From positions 1-64,000 of the forward strand of contig CAZZFA010000011.1 of NCBI GenBank assembly GCA_964653435.1: DNA of 64,000 bases, read 5' to 3'. Source of the DNA: CAZMVY01 sp964653435 (GTDB taxonomy: Bacteria; Planctomycetota; Phycisphaerae; UBA1845; PWPN01). Shown here piece after piece: positions 18,701 through 26,694 of the stretch (positions within the stretch are counted from its first letter, which is position 1; every line of letters starts with the position of its first letter). The position numbers and the translations under genes were made by a program. The notes under the pieces were generated by a model. That model was given only the letters and a program-made list of their open reading frames with translations, was not told where the DNA came from and searched no databases.

Positions 18701-18912
18701 TCCTTCTCTCCGCGGACAGCCCAGCCCCTGAGCCGCGCTTGCGACCACGCGGCGGTCTTGGCCACCTCGCTGCGGGACCGGAGCGTTTCGGCGAGTTGCC
18801 GACGCTCCGCCGCCGTCAGGCCTCCGGCGTTTCGATTCGGTTGCGCATGCAGGGCAGGGCTGATCAGAGCAAACAGGATCCCGGCGATAACCGTCCACGT
18901 TCCCGTCCGCAT
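15721..18912 (-). CDS. Secreted subtilisin-like protease with tandem dockerin-like tail
   Basis: A 1063-residue S8 peptidase. A signal peptide (about 1-23, ending LHA) precedes a short prodomain-like region. The catalytic Asp is D123 (GIWDGG), His H152 (DHATHVGGTI), oxyanion Asn near 263 (AAGND) and Ser S384 (YSGTSMSTP). After the protease comes a P-domain-like beta region, further beta-sandwich/fibronectin-like modules, and two C-terminal EF-hand repeats ending FQMCFQGPNRP and FQGCFNGPNRPP. The ATG at 18912 has GGAG about six bases upstream and is followed directly by the signal peptide; upstream starts are poorer. It probably degrades protein outside the cell, with the tail used for attachment or sorting. 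Confidence 0.88.
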   Translation of the reverse strand: MRTGTWTVIAGILFALISPALHAQPNRNAGGLTAAERRQLAETLRSRSEVAKTAAWSQARLRGWAVRGEKDGVVFELMAIENGKVYMYATENVNAAISTGANLIRNTPPYDLNGAGWTVGIWDGGALRATHQEFGGRVTVRDGASMIDHATHVGGTIGAAGVVAAALGMAPSVLISSYDWTNDTAEMTLQAMSYAGEPGRIQVSNHSYGYLAGWSWSFSPPRWYGTWGYRESDSFGSYDDITREWDAVCYNAPYYLPFKAAGNDRNETAPSAGSSFQYWSNSAGTWVTKAYDPATDPYSDGWDNGGFDTVGIVATAKNVMTVGAVNDAVSGGLRSVAAATMAAFSCWGPTDDGRVKPDIMANGVGLYSCTAGSDASYATYSGTSMSTPNAAGSAVLLCEYYGKLFPGQYMRASTLKGLIIHTADDLDNPGPDYRTGWGLMNVKAAADHIRASYDLPSAKGIVEDRLDGSRPTATYRLNWDGTHPIRVTLCWTDPPAAALGGLDNPAPRLVNDLDLRVVAPGGSTVYYPYVLDPAHPALAAGVGDNSRDNVEQVYIAAPPAAGVYTVQVSHKGLLTNGQQYYSLLMSGQGPGSAGAVSFARDVYNCGATIEITLSDADLRNAGTSAVSVTTTGGDAEAATLTETPAGSAVFVGSIPAGAGPVVVGDGVLELAHGETLVVTYQDADDGSGLPATAQAVAVADCLPPMISNVAVTDLTGSTATITFTTDEAATARVRYGTACSQLDRAQDGSVGTTHVVNLSGLVPRMTYSYAVEATDTAGNTAIDDNSGVCYAFATLDQPDYFTELFTSNDNDLRGRAILFRPDGSGDFYHACSEAADAFFTDPSGGTVLSLGDDSFAAVTLTGGAQVRLYGTPYSDFYVGSNGYVTFTMGDTSYQESLANHFSRPRIAALFDDLNPGAGGTVSWKQSADRVAVTYANVPEWGAATTNSFQIEMFFDGRIRLTYLDVAATDGLAGLSAGQGVPADFAESDLTAYGSCPVPADFDGDGDTDLSDYEYFQMCFQGPNRPCLPECVPADLDHDGDVDLADFTVFQGCFNGPNRPPACR

Positions 18913-19531
18913 CCGTTCGCTCCGATTGGGCAGGCGAGCGCCGGGCCGGGGGGGGCTCATGGCGCATTCCGTCCCCGACCATCTATATCGTTGTAAAACG
19001 GGGCACAAAAGTCAAACCCCGGCGACTCATAACCGAGCGGACCTGGACAGGGCCGTGCCGTTGCAGGGCAAAATGCGCAAGCACGGCTTCCCTGCCAGGG
19101 CAGCCCCAGGCGTGCATTACACCCCGGGGCCGACATGCATTCTCGGCCCCAGGCCCGCGCCCAACCCTGACGAATATGGGCGGTTCCATCCAAGGCGGAA
19201 ATCCTGACGGCCGGACGCTTCTGCATTCACGATAGCGATTCCCGTGCCCGCCCAGCCGCCTCCGGTTTCCTTCTCGTCCGCAGCGTCGATCAAGGGCTGA
19301 CAAACACGGTAACACGCGTCGGTCGCAGCTTTTGCGCGCCTTGCGCGCATGTATCGCGCTGCGGCGGTAGCGCCAGCCGTCATTCTGAGGAACGCAGTGA
19401 CAAAGAACCCGGCTGATTGGCGCAGGGAAGCCGGATGCTTCGCTTCGCTCCGCACGACGGCCGCCGGTGCGCCCGTGTTCGGTTGCGGCCGGAGGCGGCC
19501 TTGGAAAGGCTCTCCAGAACCCGATCCGCGA
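18913..19531. other. Intergenic region, 619 bases, with a palindromic repeat
   Basis: It contains the upstream region of the protease. A possible minus-strand promoter has TTGACT (19010-19015) and TATAGA (18982-18987), but their 22-base spacing is poor. The repeat at 19379-19458 lies here. Open frames across it have no recognisable protein features. Confidence 0.5.
19379..19458. repeat. Imperfect palindromic intergenic element (CATTCTGAGG type)
   Basis: The left arm begins GTCATTCTGAGGAACGCAGT and the right arm, read on the other strand, begins GTCGTGCGGAGCGAAGCGAA; both run inward to a CCGGCT. The arms are imperfect inverted copies around a GATTGG centre. Similar elements are common between genes in many environmental bacteria. 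Confidence 0.6.
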
Positions 19532-19861
19532 TCAAAGGCAGGACGGCTCTCCAGAGCCCGACTTCTCAAGCGCCTGATTGCCCCTCCAGAGAAGGACCAC
19601 CTTGCCCACGCGCTTGACGAAATGACACGGCACATCCCGCGCCAATGTCTCGCCGACCGCCCCTGCCTCCTCGCCCCGATCGACATCCACGCGGACTTTG
19701 ATCAGGTCGCGTCCGGCCAGCATCCGCCGCACCTGCGCAACCACCGCGTCGTTCACACCGTTCCGACCGACCACGAGCCTCGCGCGCAGCCGGTTCCCGC
19801 GGGCCGTCAGCTCCCGTCGTTTGGCCGCCTCCAACGGTCCCAGGGCGTTGTCGTTTTCCAT
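19532..19861 (-). CDS. yhbY: YhbY-type CRM-domain RNA-binding protein
   Basis: The 109-residue protein is one CRM domain: LTARGNRLRARLVVGRNGVN at 18-37, a basic helix (VAQVRRMLAGRDLIKVRV), and CHFVKRVGKVVLLWRG near the end. In Escherichia coli YhbY binds precursor 50S ribosomal subunits; a similar role in ribosome assembly is likely. The start at 19861 gives the usual short leader (MENDNALGPLEAAKRREL); the frame continues upstream to 21625 only because it overlaps the opposite-strand glycosyltransferase gene. It is divergent from that gene, with 162 bases between them. Confidence 0.85.
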   Translation of the reverse strand: MENDNALGPLEAAKRRELTARGNRLRARLVVGRNGVNDAVVAQVRRMLAGRDLIKVRVDVDRGEEAGAVGETLARDVPCHFVKRVGKVVLLWRGNQALEKSGSGEPSCL

Positions 19862-19973
19862 ACCAACGTGATATCCGCAGCGACCGGCGCCGGTCAACAC
19901 TCGGTGGTCTTGAAGAAACCACCCGTCGCGGAATGTGTCCGCCGCGACGCTGGCCGGTCGCCAAAGCGAGCCG

Positions 19974-19979
19974 TAGAAT
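19974..19979 (+). promoter_or_regulatory. Candidate -10 element before the glycosyltransferase-like gene
   Basis: TAGAAT is followed by GCCGCCC, as is the TACAAT at 7439. It lies 45 bases before the ATG at 20024. No clear -35 box is seen. Confidence 0.3.
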
Positions 19980-20023
19980 GCCGCCCCTGGCCCGCGATGA
20001 GCGGCCTGCGGCGGAGCGATTGA

Positions 20024-21547
20024 ATGAACCGGACCTCTACGGCGGCACGTTGGGTGGATCGGATCCTGGCGGCGGCGTGGATGCTGACCGGCGTGGCGTT
20101 CGCCGTGGGCATGGGAATCGAGATCGCGGCGATTCTCCCGCTCGCCAGGCCGCAGACCACGTGGGAGAGCGCGCCGCTGGAAATCGCCTGGCGGGTCCGA
20201 CAGGGCGAGGCGATGTATGCCGACTGGCGCGAGGGGCCGGTACACGTCGGCGTTTACGGACCGGCGTATTATGAGTTGATCGGGACGCTCGCGCGTCTGG
20301 CCGATCTGAATCGTCTGCGGTTGGTCGCGTTCGCCCGCGGACTGAGCGTTGCGGCGTTCGCAGTCGCGCTGCTGCTTCTGATGCTCCTCGCGACGCGCGG
20401 CGGTAACCGTGCCTGGGCCTGGGCCGTCCCTCTGGTCGCGCTGGGCTCGATTCCCGTGCAGAGCGTGGAGTTCATCGCGAGCGCCCGGCCGGACACGCTG
20501 GTCCTGGCCCTGTCGCTGGCGGGGCTGATGCTCGCCATGCGGAGTGGAATCTGGAGTGCCGTCGGGGCCGCCGGCGCCCTGTGGCTCGCGGTCTTCTGCA
20601 AGCCGACGGCGCTGGCCGCCCCGCTGACGGTCGCCCTGGCGTGCCTCTGGGAGGCCGACCGCAGACGCCTCCTGTTGCTGCTGAGCCTGTTGTGCGGCGC
20701 GGCCGTCGGCACGGTCGTTGCCATGCAGGCAGCTACCGCGGGCCTCTTCTGGCTGCACCAGCAGGTGACGCTCGCCGCGCCGCAGAAGTGGGCGTACACC
20801 CTTTTTGTCCTGACCAAGGGCCGGGAAGAAGACCAGCCCCGCGCATTGGCCGCGATGGTGGCCATCGCCCTGCTTACCCGATTCGTCCGTCCCCGCTTCG
20901 ACGGTCTGCCCGACGAACTCCGCCGCTCCTGGCGCTGGGCAACGGCCTGGTTCCTCGCGGCGACCGCCGCAGCCCTCTTTACGGCCCGCCGTCAGGGCAG
21001 CAACATCAACTACCTCATCGAACCCATCCTCGCCGGCGGCTGGATTCTGGCGATTTGGGCACGCTCCGTTGCCGCAACGACGGACAGGCTTTCGAAAACC
21101 ATCGGGCGCGTGCTCGCCGCCGTGGGGTTGTTCAATCCGACCGTACTGTATCTCGACGCACACGTGGTCAGCGCCCGGCAGGTCGCGCAGATTGCCACTC
21201 TGCTCGGTCCGGACTACGCAAGCGGCAGCCGCTGGGTCGCCGGCATGGACAGGCCGTTGCTCTGCATGGATCCGTGGCTCGCCTGGTGCGCGGGTGTGGA
21301 CGGCTATGTCAATGACCCCATTGCCTTCGGCAGCATGTGCGTGACCCGGCCCGACCGCGACGTTCTCACAGCCCGCGTGAAGCGCCGATTCTTCGCTTCC
21401 GTGGTAACGGTCGGACCCCTTGACGCCAAGCCGACATTCATCCACCAGGATATTCAAGCGCTGTGGCCGGCCCTGCGCCAGGCCCTCCAGGAAAACTACG
21501 TCCTCGCCGAGCGCCACGACCCCTGGTGCCGCTACGTACCGCGGTAA
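20024..21547 (+). CDS. Polytopic membrane protein, glycosyltransferase family 39/GT-C-like
   Basis: The 507 residues hold about nine or ten hydrophobic segments. The first extracytoplasmic loop after helix 1 contains acidic and aromatic residues (WESAPLEIAWRVRQGEAMYADW, then YGPAYYE), the arrangement seen in GT-C enzymes that use lipid-linked sugars. SARPDTL in a later loop is also common in these families. A soluble C-terminal part follows the last helix. The gene probably transfers a sugar or mannose-like residue to lipid or protein on the outer face of the inner membrane. Family assignment rests on topology and loop motifs, and the substrate is unknown. The following gene begins 76 bases later on the same strand. 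Confidence 0.6.
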   Translation: MNRTSTAARWVDRILAAAWMLTGVAFAVGMGIEIAAILPLARPQTTWESAPLEIAWRVRQGEAMYADWREGPVHVGVYGPAYYELIGTLARLADLNRLRLVAFARGLSVAAFAVALLLLMLLATRGGNRAWAWAVPLVALGSIPVQSVEFIASARPDTLVLALSLAGLMLAMRSGIWSAVGAAGALWLAVFCKPTALAAPLTVALACLWEADRRRLLLLLSLLCGAAVGTVVAMQAATAGLFWLHQQVTLAAPQKWAYTLFVLTKGREEDQPRALAAMVAIALLTRFVRPRFDGLPDELRRSWRWATAWFLAATAAALFTARRQGSNINYLIEPILAGGWILAIWARSVAATTDRLSKTIGRVLAAVGLFNPTVLYLDAHVVSARQVAQIATLLGPDYASGSRWVAGMDRPLLCMDPWLAWCAGVDGYVNDPIAFGSMCVTRPDRDVLTARVKRRFFASVVTVGPLDAKPTFIHQDIQALWPALRQALQENYVLAERHDPWCRYVPR

Positions 21548-21623
21548 CGGCCGGATAGCACCTGGCGGCGCCCGCGCCGGCCCCTCTTGCATCGGGCTGT
21601 ATTTCGCCGATGATGTATCCGCC

Positions 21624-22808
21624 ATGACAAGAGCTCTGCTGCCGGGAATCGCCGTCTATTTCGCCGTTTCTCCCGCGTTCGGCGCCGCGTCGGCCCAAGC
21701 CGACGCCCCCGCGTCGTCGCCCGCCGTAAGCCCGCCGAGACTGTTCGACGAAGCGATGCAGAAGCGCACGGAGGCGATCACAGCCTTGCGCGACGACCCG
21801 AACCGCCGCCGCGAGATTCGCGAGCAGCGCCGGGCAATCCGGGCCCGCCTCCGGTCCGAGACCGACCCCGAACGCCGCATCCTGCTGGCGATGGGCTGGG
21901 CCAACTGGGAACTGGCCGAGGCCGCAGCGCCGGCCGCCACAAGGTGGATGATCGGCTACCGCACGCGACAGGACCTCAAGGACCTCGCCGAGGCCGCCCG
22001 ATCGGCCGGCCGCGCCCTCGACAGCGCAAAGAAGGACATCGAATCGCTCGCACAGTCGGCCGACACCGCCGTCATGCGGCGGCGTGCCCGCTGGCGCGAA
22101 ATGATCAACACGCTCCGGCTCTTTGCCGCTGCGTACGAGGCGCTCGCCCGCACGGCGCCCGCCGCCACAGCGCCGGCGGCGGTTCAGGAGGCCTGCCGAA
22201 AGGCGGCCCTGGGACTCGCGGAGCTGCGAGAGAATGAAGACCCGGATACGGCCGCGGCGGCCCGGCTCTGGCAGGCCGCTCTGCTCGAGGCCGGCGACCG
22301 CTCCGGACGCGAACTGGCCGTACTCGATCTGGCCCTCGTGGCGCCCGAGCGGCTCCCGTACGACTTCTTCAGCCGGATCCTGCGATGTCAGAGCCTGTTG
22401 GCAGACGGGTCATACGCGCTGGTCGTCGCCCTGACGTTGCGCATGGAAGAACGCTGCGACCGCTGGTTCGGCGAGGATGCGAAGGCATCCCTTCGCGCGA
22501 AGCTCACGCTGGCGGCCTTCCGCATCAAGTGCCTCTGGCAATGGTCCGACGCCGTCCGGGCCGACGATCCGGAGCAGGCCGATGCCCTGCGCAAGCGGGC
22601 CGACAGCCTCGCCGCCGCCGATTTCCCCCCGGGGCAGGAAACGCGGATCTATCGCCTCGATCGCGCAATCCCCGTCTATGCGGAGCCGCCGCCGCTCGAT
22701 ACCGGAAGCCCGCAGACACGTGAGGCCCCGGCCACAAGCCGCACCGCCGCCTCCGAACCGGCCGACACGCCGGCGTCCTCCCGGGCGGCAACCTCGTCTG
22801 CGGAGTAA
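21624..22808 (+). CDS. Exported hypothetical protein, alpha-helical
   Basis: The 394-residue protein has a signal peptide (about 1-22, ending FGAASAQA). The rest is rich in Ala, Arg and Glu and predicted by eye to be mostly helical with TPR-like periodicity (for example DLKDLAEAARSAGRALDSAKKDIESLAQSA). The C-terminus is a disordered Pro/Ala/Thr/Ser tail. I do not recognise a family. It follows the glycosyltransferase-like gene on the same strand, so the two may be cotranscribed. The ATG at 21624 was chosen because the signal peptide starts there. A scaffold or envelope role is possible but not supported by any motif. Confidence 0.6.
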   Translation: MTRALLPGIAVYFAVSPAFGAASAQADAPASSPAVSPPRLFDEAMQKRTEAITALRDDPNRRREIREQRRAIRARLRSETDPERRILLAMGWANWELAEAAAPAATRWMIGYRTRQDLKDLAEAARSAGRALDSAKKDIESLAQSADTAVMRRRARWREMINTLRLFAAAYEALARTAPAATAPAAVQEACRKAALGLAELRENEDPDTAAAARLWQAALLEAGDRSGRELAVLDLALVAPERLPYDFFSRILRCQSLLADGSYALVVALTLRMEERCDRWFGEDAKASLRAKLTLAAFRIKCLWQWSDAVRADDPEQADALRKRADSLAAADFPPGQETRIYRLDRAIPVYAEPPPLDTGSPQTREAPATSRTAASEPADTPASSRAATSSAE

Positions 22809-22875
22809 ACGATGGCCACGCAACGGCATCTGCTGCCGCGCACCCGTGCGGTAGCGTACCGCGTGGGCCTCCTGG

Positions 22876-24447
22876 TCAACCCGGCGCCCTCTGGCGTCCT
22901 GGACGCTGCGCCGGCGAGGCGCCCGCATCCTCCGCGGGCTGAGGAAACCGCGGGCTGTACAGCATGTCCTTCCGCGGCGCAACGAGCCGCCCGTCCTTGA
23001 CAAACGCCTCGCCGCGCTCGCTCAGATGCTCGACCATGCGCGACCGCCAGGCCGCAAGCCGAGCCGCCTCCTGCGGGTCCGGCGCCAGGTCGTGCAACTC
23101 GCCGGGATCCTTGTCCAGATCGAAAAGCTCCTCCCGCCCCGTGACCGCGTAGAAGATGTATTTCGTCCGACCGTCCGTCAGGGCGTTCCACGGTTCCGAG
23201 CCCTTGTAACACCGGCTGTGCTCCAGATCGATATGGGGCCGCCACGAGTCGGCCTGGCCACGAATGGGCCCCAGCAGACTCTGTCCGTCAAAGTCCTTCG
23301 CTGAGAATGCCGCGCCCGCCGCGTCCAGGAAGGTCGGCAACAGGTCCCGAAGCTCAACCGGCATGTGCAGGACCTGCCCTCGCTGCGCCGCGATCGACTC
23401 CGGCCAGCGAATCAGCATCGGAATCCGGGCCGAGCCCTCGTACGCGTACGTCTTGCGCCAGAGGTAATGGTCGCCGAGCATATCCCCGTGATCGGCCGTG
23501 AACACGATCAGCGTCTGATTCGTCAGGTTGCGATCGTCGAGCGCCTTGAGAATCCGCCCGATCTGCTCGTCGACGAAGCTCACCGACCCGTAATAGCCGC
23601 GCCGCGATCGACGGACCTGCTCGGCGCCGAGGTTGCCTCGCCACAGCGAGTAATCCGCCGGGTTCGCCTTGATGTCATTGCGTCCGGCCCAGTCCCCTGC
23701 GACGGCCGGCGGAACCTCGACGTCCTCGTACATCCGATAGAACCTCTCCGGCGGATCGTATGGGCTGTGCGGCCGCTCGAAGGAAACCATGAGGAAGAAG
23801 GGCTCTTTGCCGTGGTAGTCCTTGAGGAAACTCACGGCGACGTCGGCCGTCCACCGCGTCGGATGCAGATGCTCCGGCAGGGCGTACGCGCGAGCGCGAT
23901 AGTCGTTCCACCCGAGCCCCGTGGCGTCGGGGTCCAGCGTAGGCGCCAGCGACCAGAACCAGCTCCGATAGTCGCTGCGGAAATCGACGGAAAGCTCCCG
24001 TCCCGACTCGTCGAGGATCAATCGCTGGTAACCGTGCGGGTTGCGTTGCGGGTGGAAGTGCTGTTTGCCGATGCCGATGGTGTAGTACCCCGCCTGATGG
24101 AGCATCGCCGGCATCTCGTGCGGGTAGTGCTCGGCCATCCGGCCCATGCCGAGCATCCCGTGATGCCACGGCGAAAGCCCCGTGAGGATGGCTGAGCGGG
24201 CGGGCGTGCACGAGGGGGTCGAGGTGTAGGCACGGTCGAACCGCGCCCCCTCCGCGGCGAGACGGTCCAGGTTCGGCGTACGGATGACCCGATTCCCGTC
24301 GGCCCCGACACAATCCGCCCGGAACTGATCCGCCATGAGGAACAGGATGTTGGGCCGTTGGGCCGCGCCCGCCGGTATCGCCGACATGCCGCAGAGTACC
24401 ACCAGCATGAATGTACCGATGTGTCGAGCCATCCCGCCGCAATTCAT
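22876..24447 (-). CDS. Secreted sulfatase (type I, formylglycine)
   Basis: The 523-residue protein has a signal peptide ending near AIPAGAAQ and the sulfatase core RPNILFLMADQFRADCVGA with a metal Asp. The modification motif is C80-T-P-A-R, of the form C-x-P-S/A-R, in which the cysteine becomes formylglycine. TADHGDMLGDH supplies further metal ligands, and ELFDLDKDPGELHDLA near the C-terminus is typical of polysaccharide and choline-type sulfatases. It removes sulfate from a carbohydrate or other ester outside the cytoplasm; planctomycetes carry many such genes for algal polysaccharides. A second in-frame ATG at 24432 is possible. No maturation enzyme is in the window. Confidence 0.92.
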   Translation of the reverse strand: MNCGGMARHIGTFMLVVLCGMSAIPAGAAQRPNILFLMADQFRADCVGADGNRVIRTPNLDRLAAEGARFDRAYTSTPSCTPARSAILTGLSPWHHGMLGMGRMAEHYPHEMPAMLHQAGYYTIGIGKQHFHPQRNPHGYQRLILDESGRELSVDFRSDYRSWFWSLAPTLDPDATGLGWNDYRARAYALPEHLHPTRWTADVAVSFLKDYHGKEPFFLMVSFERPHSPYDPPERFYRMYEDVEVPPAVAGDWAGRNDIKANPADYSLWRGNLGAEQVRRSRRGYYGSVSFVDEQIGRILKALDDRNLTNQTLIVFTADHGDMLGDHYLWRKTYAYEGSARIPMLIRWPESIAAQRGQVLHMPVELRDLLPTFLDAAGAAFSAKDFDGQSLLGPIRGQADSWRPHIDLEHSRCYKGSEPWNALTDGRTKYIFYAVTGREELFDLDKDPGELHDLAPDPQEAARLAAWRSRMVEHLSERGEAFVKDGRLVAPRKDMLYSPRFPQPAEDAGASPAQRPGRQRAPG

Positions 24448-24604
24448 CCGTATCGCCTCCGCAATATGTCTCCATGTCCTGCGTCGCCGCCGGGGTCATG
24501 ATAAGCCGCCGTCGCCGCGGGGCAAGCACCGCCGCCGCCGGCCGCCGACAGCGAAGCCGATCATACCGGCCCGCGAGGGGCCTGTATTACAACGTAGACA
24601 TCCC

Positions 24605-24633
24605 TTGACATGGTAACGCGAGTCGCGTAGGAT
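24605..24633 (+). promoter_or_regulatory. Promoter with near-consensus boxes, giving a leaderless start
   Basis: TTGACA (24605-24610) and TAGGAT (24628-24633) are 17 bases apart. Transcription would start near 24640, at the ATG of the next gene. The ATG at 24632 overlaps the -10 box and so is not a likely start. Confidence 0.55.
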
Positions 24634-24640
24634 GTGGCGT

Positions 24641-24934
24641 ATGCCGTTTCGCCGCACGGTGAGCGTCTGTCTGCTGGTTGCCCTGGGTCTGTCCTTCACG
24701 GGCCTCGGGCTTCTTGTACACCTGCGGCTGGCGGCGCATTCTCACGCTCACTCGCACGATCAGTGCCCGACGTGCTTCCTGCTCACCACAGGCTTCAAGG
24801 CGGTAGTGCAACAGGAAGAACGGGGGGCCGCTGCCGGCGACCCGGCGTTCGCGGCACTTGTCCCTGAGAACACGCCACCCACAGCCGAGCGCTACCGGGT
24901 CGGCAATCCCCGCGCCCCGCCCATCGCGGGATGA
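24641..24934 (+). CDS. Small membrane protein with His-rich and CPTC motif
   Basis: The 97 residues have one N-terminal membrane helix (VSVCLLVALGLSFTGLGLLV), then HSHAHSHDQCPTC, a possible metal- or redox-active site, and a flexible Pro/Ala-rich end. Proteins with a short helix followed by H...CPxC occur in planctomycetes, but I know no function. The codon-strand consistency and the position between a good promoter and a pseudopilin gene support that it is real. The start at 24641 is preferred over 24632 because of the promoter placement. It is the first gene of a likely unit with the pseudopilin and the dockerin-tailed protein. Confidence 0.6.
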   Translation: MPFRRTVSVCLLVALGLSFTGLGLLVHLRLAAHSHAHSHDQCPTCFLLTTGFKAVVQQEERGAAAGDPAFAALVPENTPPTAERYRVGNPRAPPIAG

Positions 24935-25097
24935 CGCCTCCGTATCGTCCGATCCCCATTCCGACGCAACGCCCGTGATGCGCCCCTTGTGCACGACCAG
25001 ACCGGCGCGTGACGGCATGTTGCGTGCGTGCGGGTCTGCGGCCCCGCCTGCGTCGTGGGAACGTGGTGCCGTCTCTTGCGAATCCGGAAGTGCAGCG

Positions 25098-25805
25098 ATG
25101 AACCGAGCGTTTACGCTGATCGAGTTGCTCGTGGTCGTGGCGATCCTCACCCTGTTGATTGCGATCCTGTTGCCCTCGCTCTCGCGGGCACGGGAGCAGG
25201 GCAGGAGCGCCGCGTGCCTGAGCAACATGCGAAGCCTCGCGCTCGCCGTGCAGATGTACGCCATGAACAACAGGGGCTTTCTCGTCAACTTCGGTCTGTC
25301 TCACGGCGGATCGGTGGACGAGAGCGAGACGTGGCTGAACACCCTGCGCCGGGAGTACCGCGACAGACTCGTCGCCCGCTGCCCCTCCGACAGCAGCCCA
25401 TACTGGACCCGGCCCCATCCCGTCACCCGGCAGATGAGGCAGACCAGCTACGGCGTGAACGACTACCTCTCCGGACGGATCGCCGGCTACGAGGATTATC
25501 GCCGCATGGACCGCATCCGGCGCCCGGCGACGACCATCCTGTTCGTGGAGATGAACCCGATCACCGACTACGCGTCAAGCGATCACGTTCACCCGGAGGA
25601 CTGGGTCGTCCTGGAACGCGACGCGGCGAAGAACCAGTTGGCCCTCGATCTCCATTCGGGGAGGGCGAACTACGCCTTTGCGGACGGCCACGCGGAGACG
25701 CTCCGCTTCGAGCGGACGTACAGAAAGAAGGGTATACAGAAACTCGGAAAGCAGCTCGTCATTACGTGGGAGCACAATCTCTTCGACCCGAAGGTGGCGT
25801 GGTGA
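25098..25805 (+). CDS. Type II secretion-like pseudopilin, H-X9-DG type
   Basis: The 235-residue protein begins MNRAFTLIELLVVVAILTLL, the prepilin cleavage and helix pattern, so the first residues would be removed and Phe methylated by a prepilin peptidase. The C-terminal region contains HSGRANYAFADG, which is H followed by nine residues and DG, the mark of the large planctomycete/lentisphaeral pseudopilin family. GGAAG lies upstream of the ATG at 25098. It may help export or display surface proteins. The secretin, ATPase and peptidase are not in the window. A second member is at 48121. Confidence 0.88.
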   Translation: MNRAFTLIELLVVVAILTLLIAILLPSLSRAREQGRSAACLSNMRSLALAVQMYAMNNRGFLVNFGLSHGGSVDESETWLNTLRREYRDRLVARCPSDSSPYWTRPHPVTRQMRQTSYGVNDYLSGRIAGYEDYRRMDRIRRPATTILFVEMNPITDYASSDHVHPEDWVVLERDAAKNQLALDLHSGRANYAFADGHAETLRFERTYRKKGIQKLGKQLVITWEHNLFDPKVAW

Positions 25806-25818
25806 CGCCCCTGCTGCC

Positions 25819-25868
25819 CGGGGGCGAAAACCCCCGCTCTTGAGAAACACGCGGGCGATCCGCCCGCG
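25819..25868. terminator. Two hairpins between pseudopilin and dockerin-tailed gene
   Basis: CGGGGG/CCCCCG with loop CGAAAA (25819-25836) and CGCGGGC/GCCCGCG with loop GATCC (25850-25868). No T-run follows, so a full terminator is doubtful. The second stem ends at the GAAGGAGAA ribosome site of the next gene. Confidence 0.4.
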
Positions 25869-25880
25869 AAGGAGAACGAA

Positions 25881-26651
25881 ATGAGAACCTTGTCCTGCGT
25901 GTTACTCGGCACAATCGGCGTGTTCGCCGCGACAGCTTTCCCCGCGCGGGTATACGGACAACACGAGGGAGACCTGATCGTGTGTCGTTCCGCGGCGGAC
26001 CAACTCAGGATTGCGACCGGCAACGGCGGCTTCGATCCCTTCGACCCGCTGGGCAATCTTACCGTGCTCACGCCCGTCTCCGGACTCTTCGAGGGCTGGA
26101 GCAGCGACGAACCCGGGTTCGACGCGATCCGGATCGATGCGCCCCCCGATGATACATTCGCGCTCGCGCCGGGCGCGGACATCCGGCTCGACGTCGTCTC
26201 GATCGACCCCGCCTTCGTTATCATCGTCCCGCCGAACTACGATATCCTCGATTCTCCGGGCCAGTCCGTGCGCCTTGGCGACTACCAGCTTCACAAGCAT
26301 CTGATCTGGCTCATCGACAGCACAAGTCCCGCCTTTGATCCCACGCAATGCACGTGGCGGGCGACGTTCCGGCTCCGGGACGCGGGCAGTACCGGCTACG
26401 CGCCCTCCGATCCCTTTACGCTCCGCTTCGCGACATCGCACGTCAGCCCCGCCGACTTCGACTGCGACGGCGACGTGGATCTGGCGGACTTCGGCCGCTT
26501 CCAATCGTGTTTCAACGGACCGAATCGCGCCCCCCGAAGCGCCGACTGCGGCGAGACGGACCTCGATATGGACAACGACGTGGACCTGGCGGACTTCAAT
26601 GTCTTCCAGGCCTGTTTCAACGGCCCGAATCGACCGCCGAAGGGCTCATAG
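25881..26651 (+). CDS. Secreted protein with tandem dockerin-like tail
   Basis: The 256-residue protein has a signal peptide ending near PARVYG, a beta-rich body of about 150 residues that I do not recognise, and two EF-hand repeats. The repeats read DCDGDVDLADF...FQSCFNGPNR and DMDNDVDLADF...FQACFNGPNRPP, with the sixteen-residue spacing of calcium-binding loops. The tail is the same as in three other secreted proteins here. Start: ATG with AAGGAGAA eight bases upstream. It follows the pseudopilin gene by 75 bases, so it may be a cargo of the same export route, which is only an inference. Confidence 0.8.
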   Translation: MRTLSCVLLGTIGVFAATAFPARVYGQHEGDLIVCRSAADQLRIATGNGGFDPFDPLGNLTVLTPVSGLFEGWSSDEPGFDAIRIDAPPDDTFALAPGADIRLDVVSIDPAFVIIVPPNYDILDSPGQSVRLGDYQLHKHLIWLIDSTSPAFDPTQCTWRATFRLRDAGSTGYAPSDPFTLRFATSHVSPADFDCDGDVDLADFGRFQSCFNGPNRAPRSADCGETDLDMDNDVDLADFNVFQACFNGPNRPPKGS

Positions 26652-26694
26652 CCCCCGGCAGAACCTCGAAGGCCGATGTGTCCGCGAAGCCGCT

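Noticed and set aside
18913..19008. N-terminal extension of the subtilase to 19008
   Set aside because: The added residues are arginine-rich and precede a good signal peptide whose ATG has a ribosome site.
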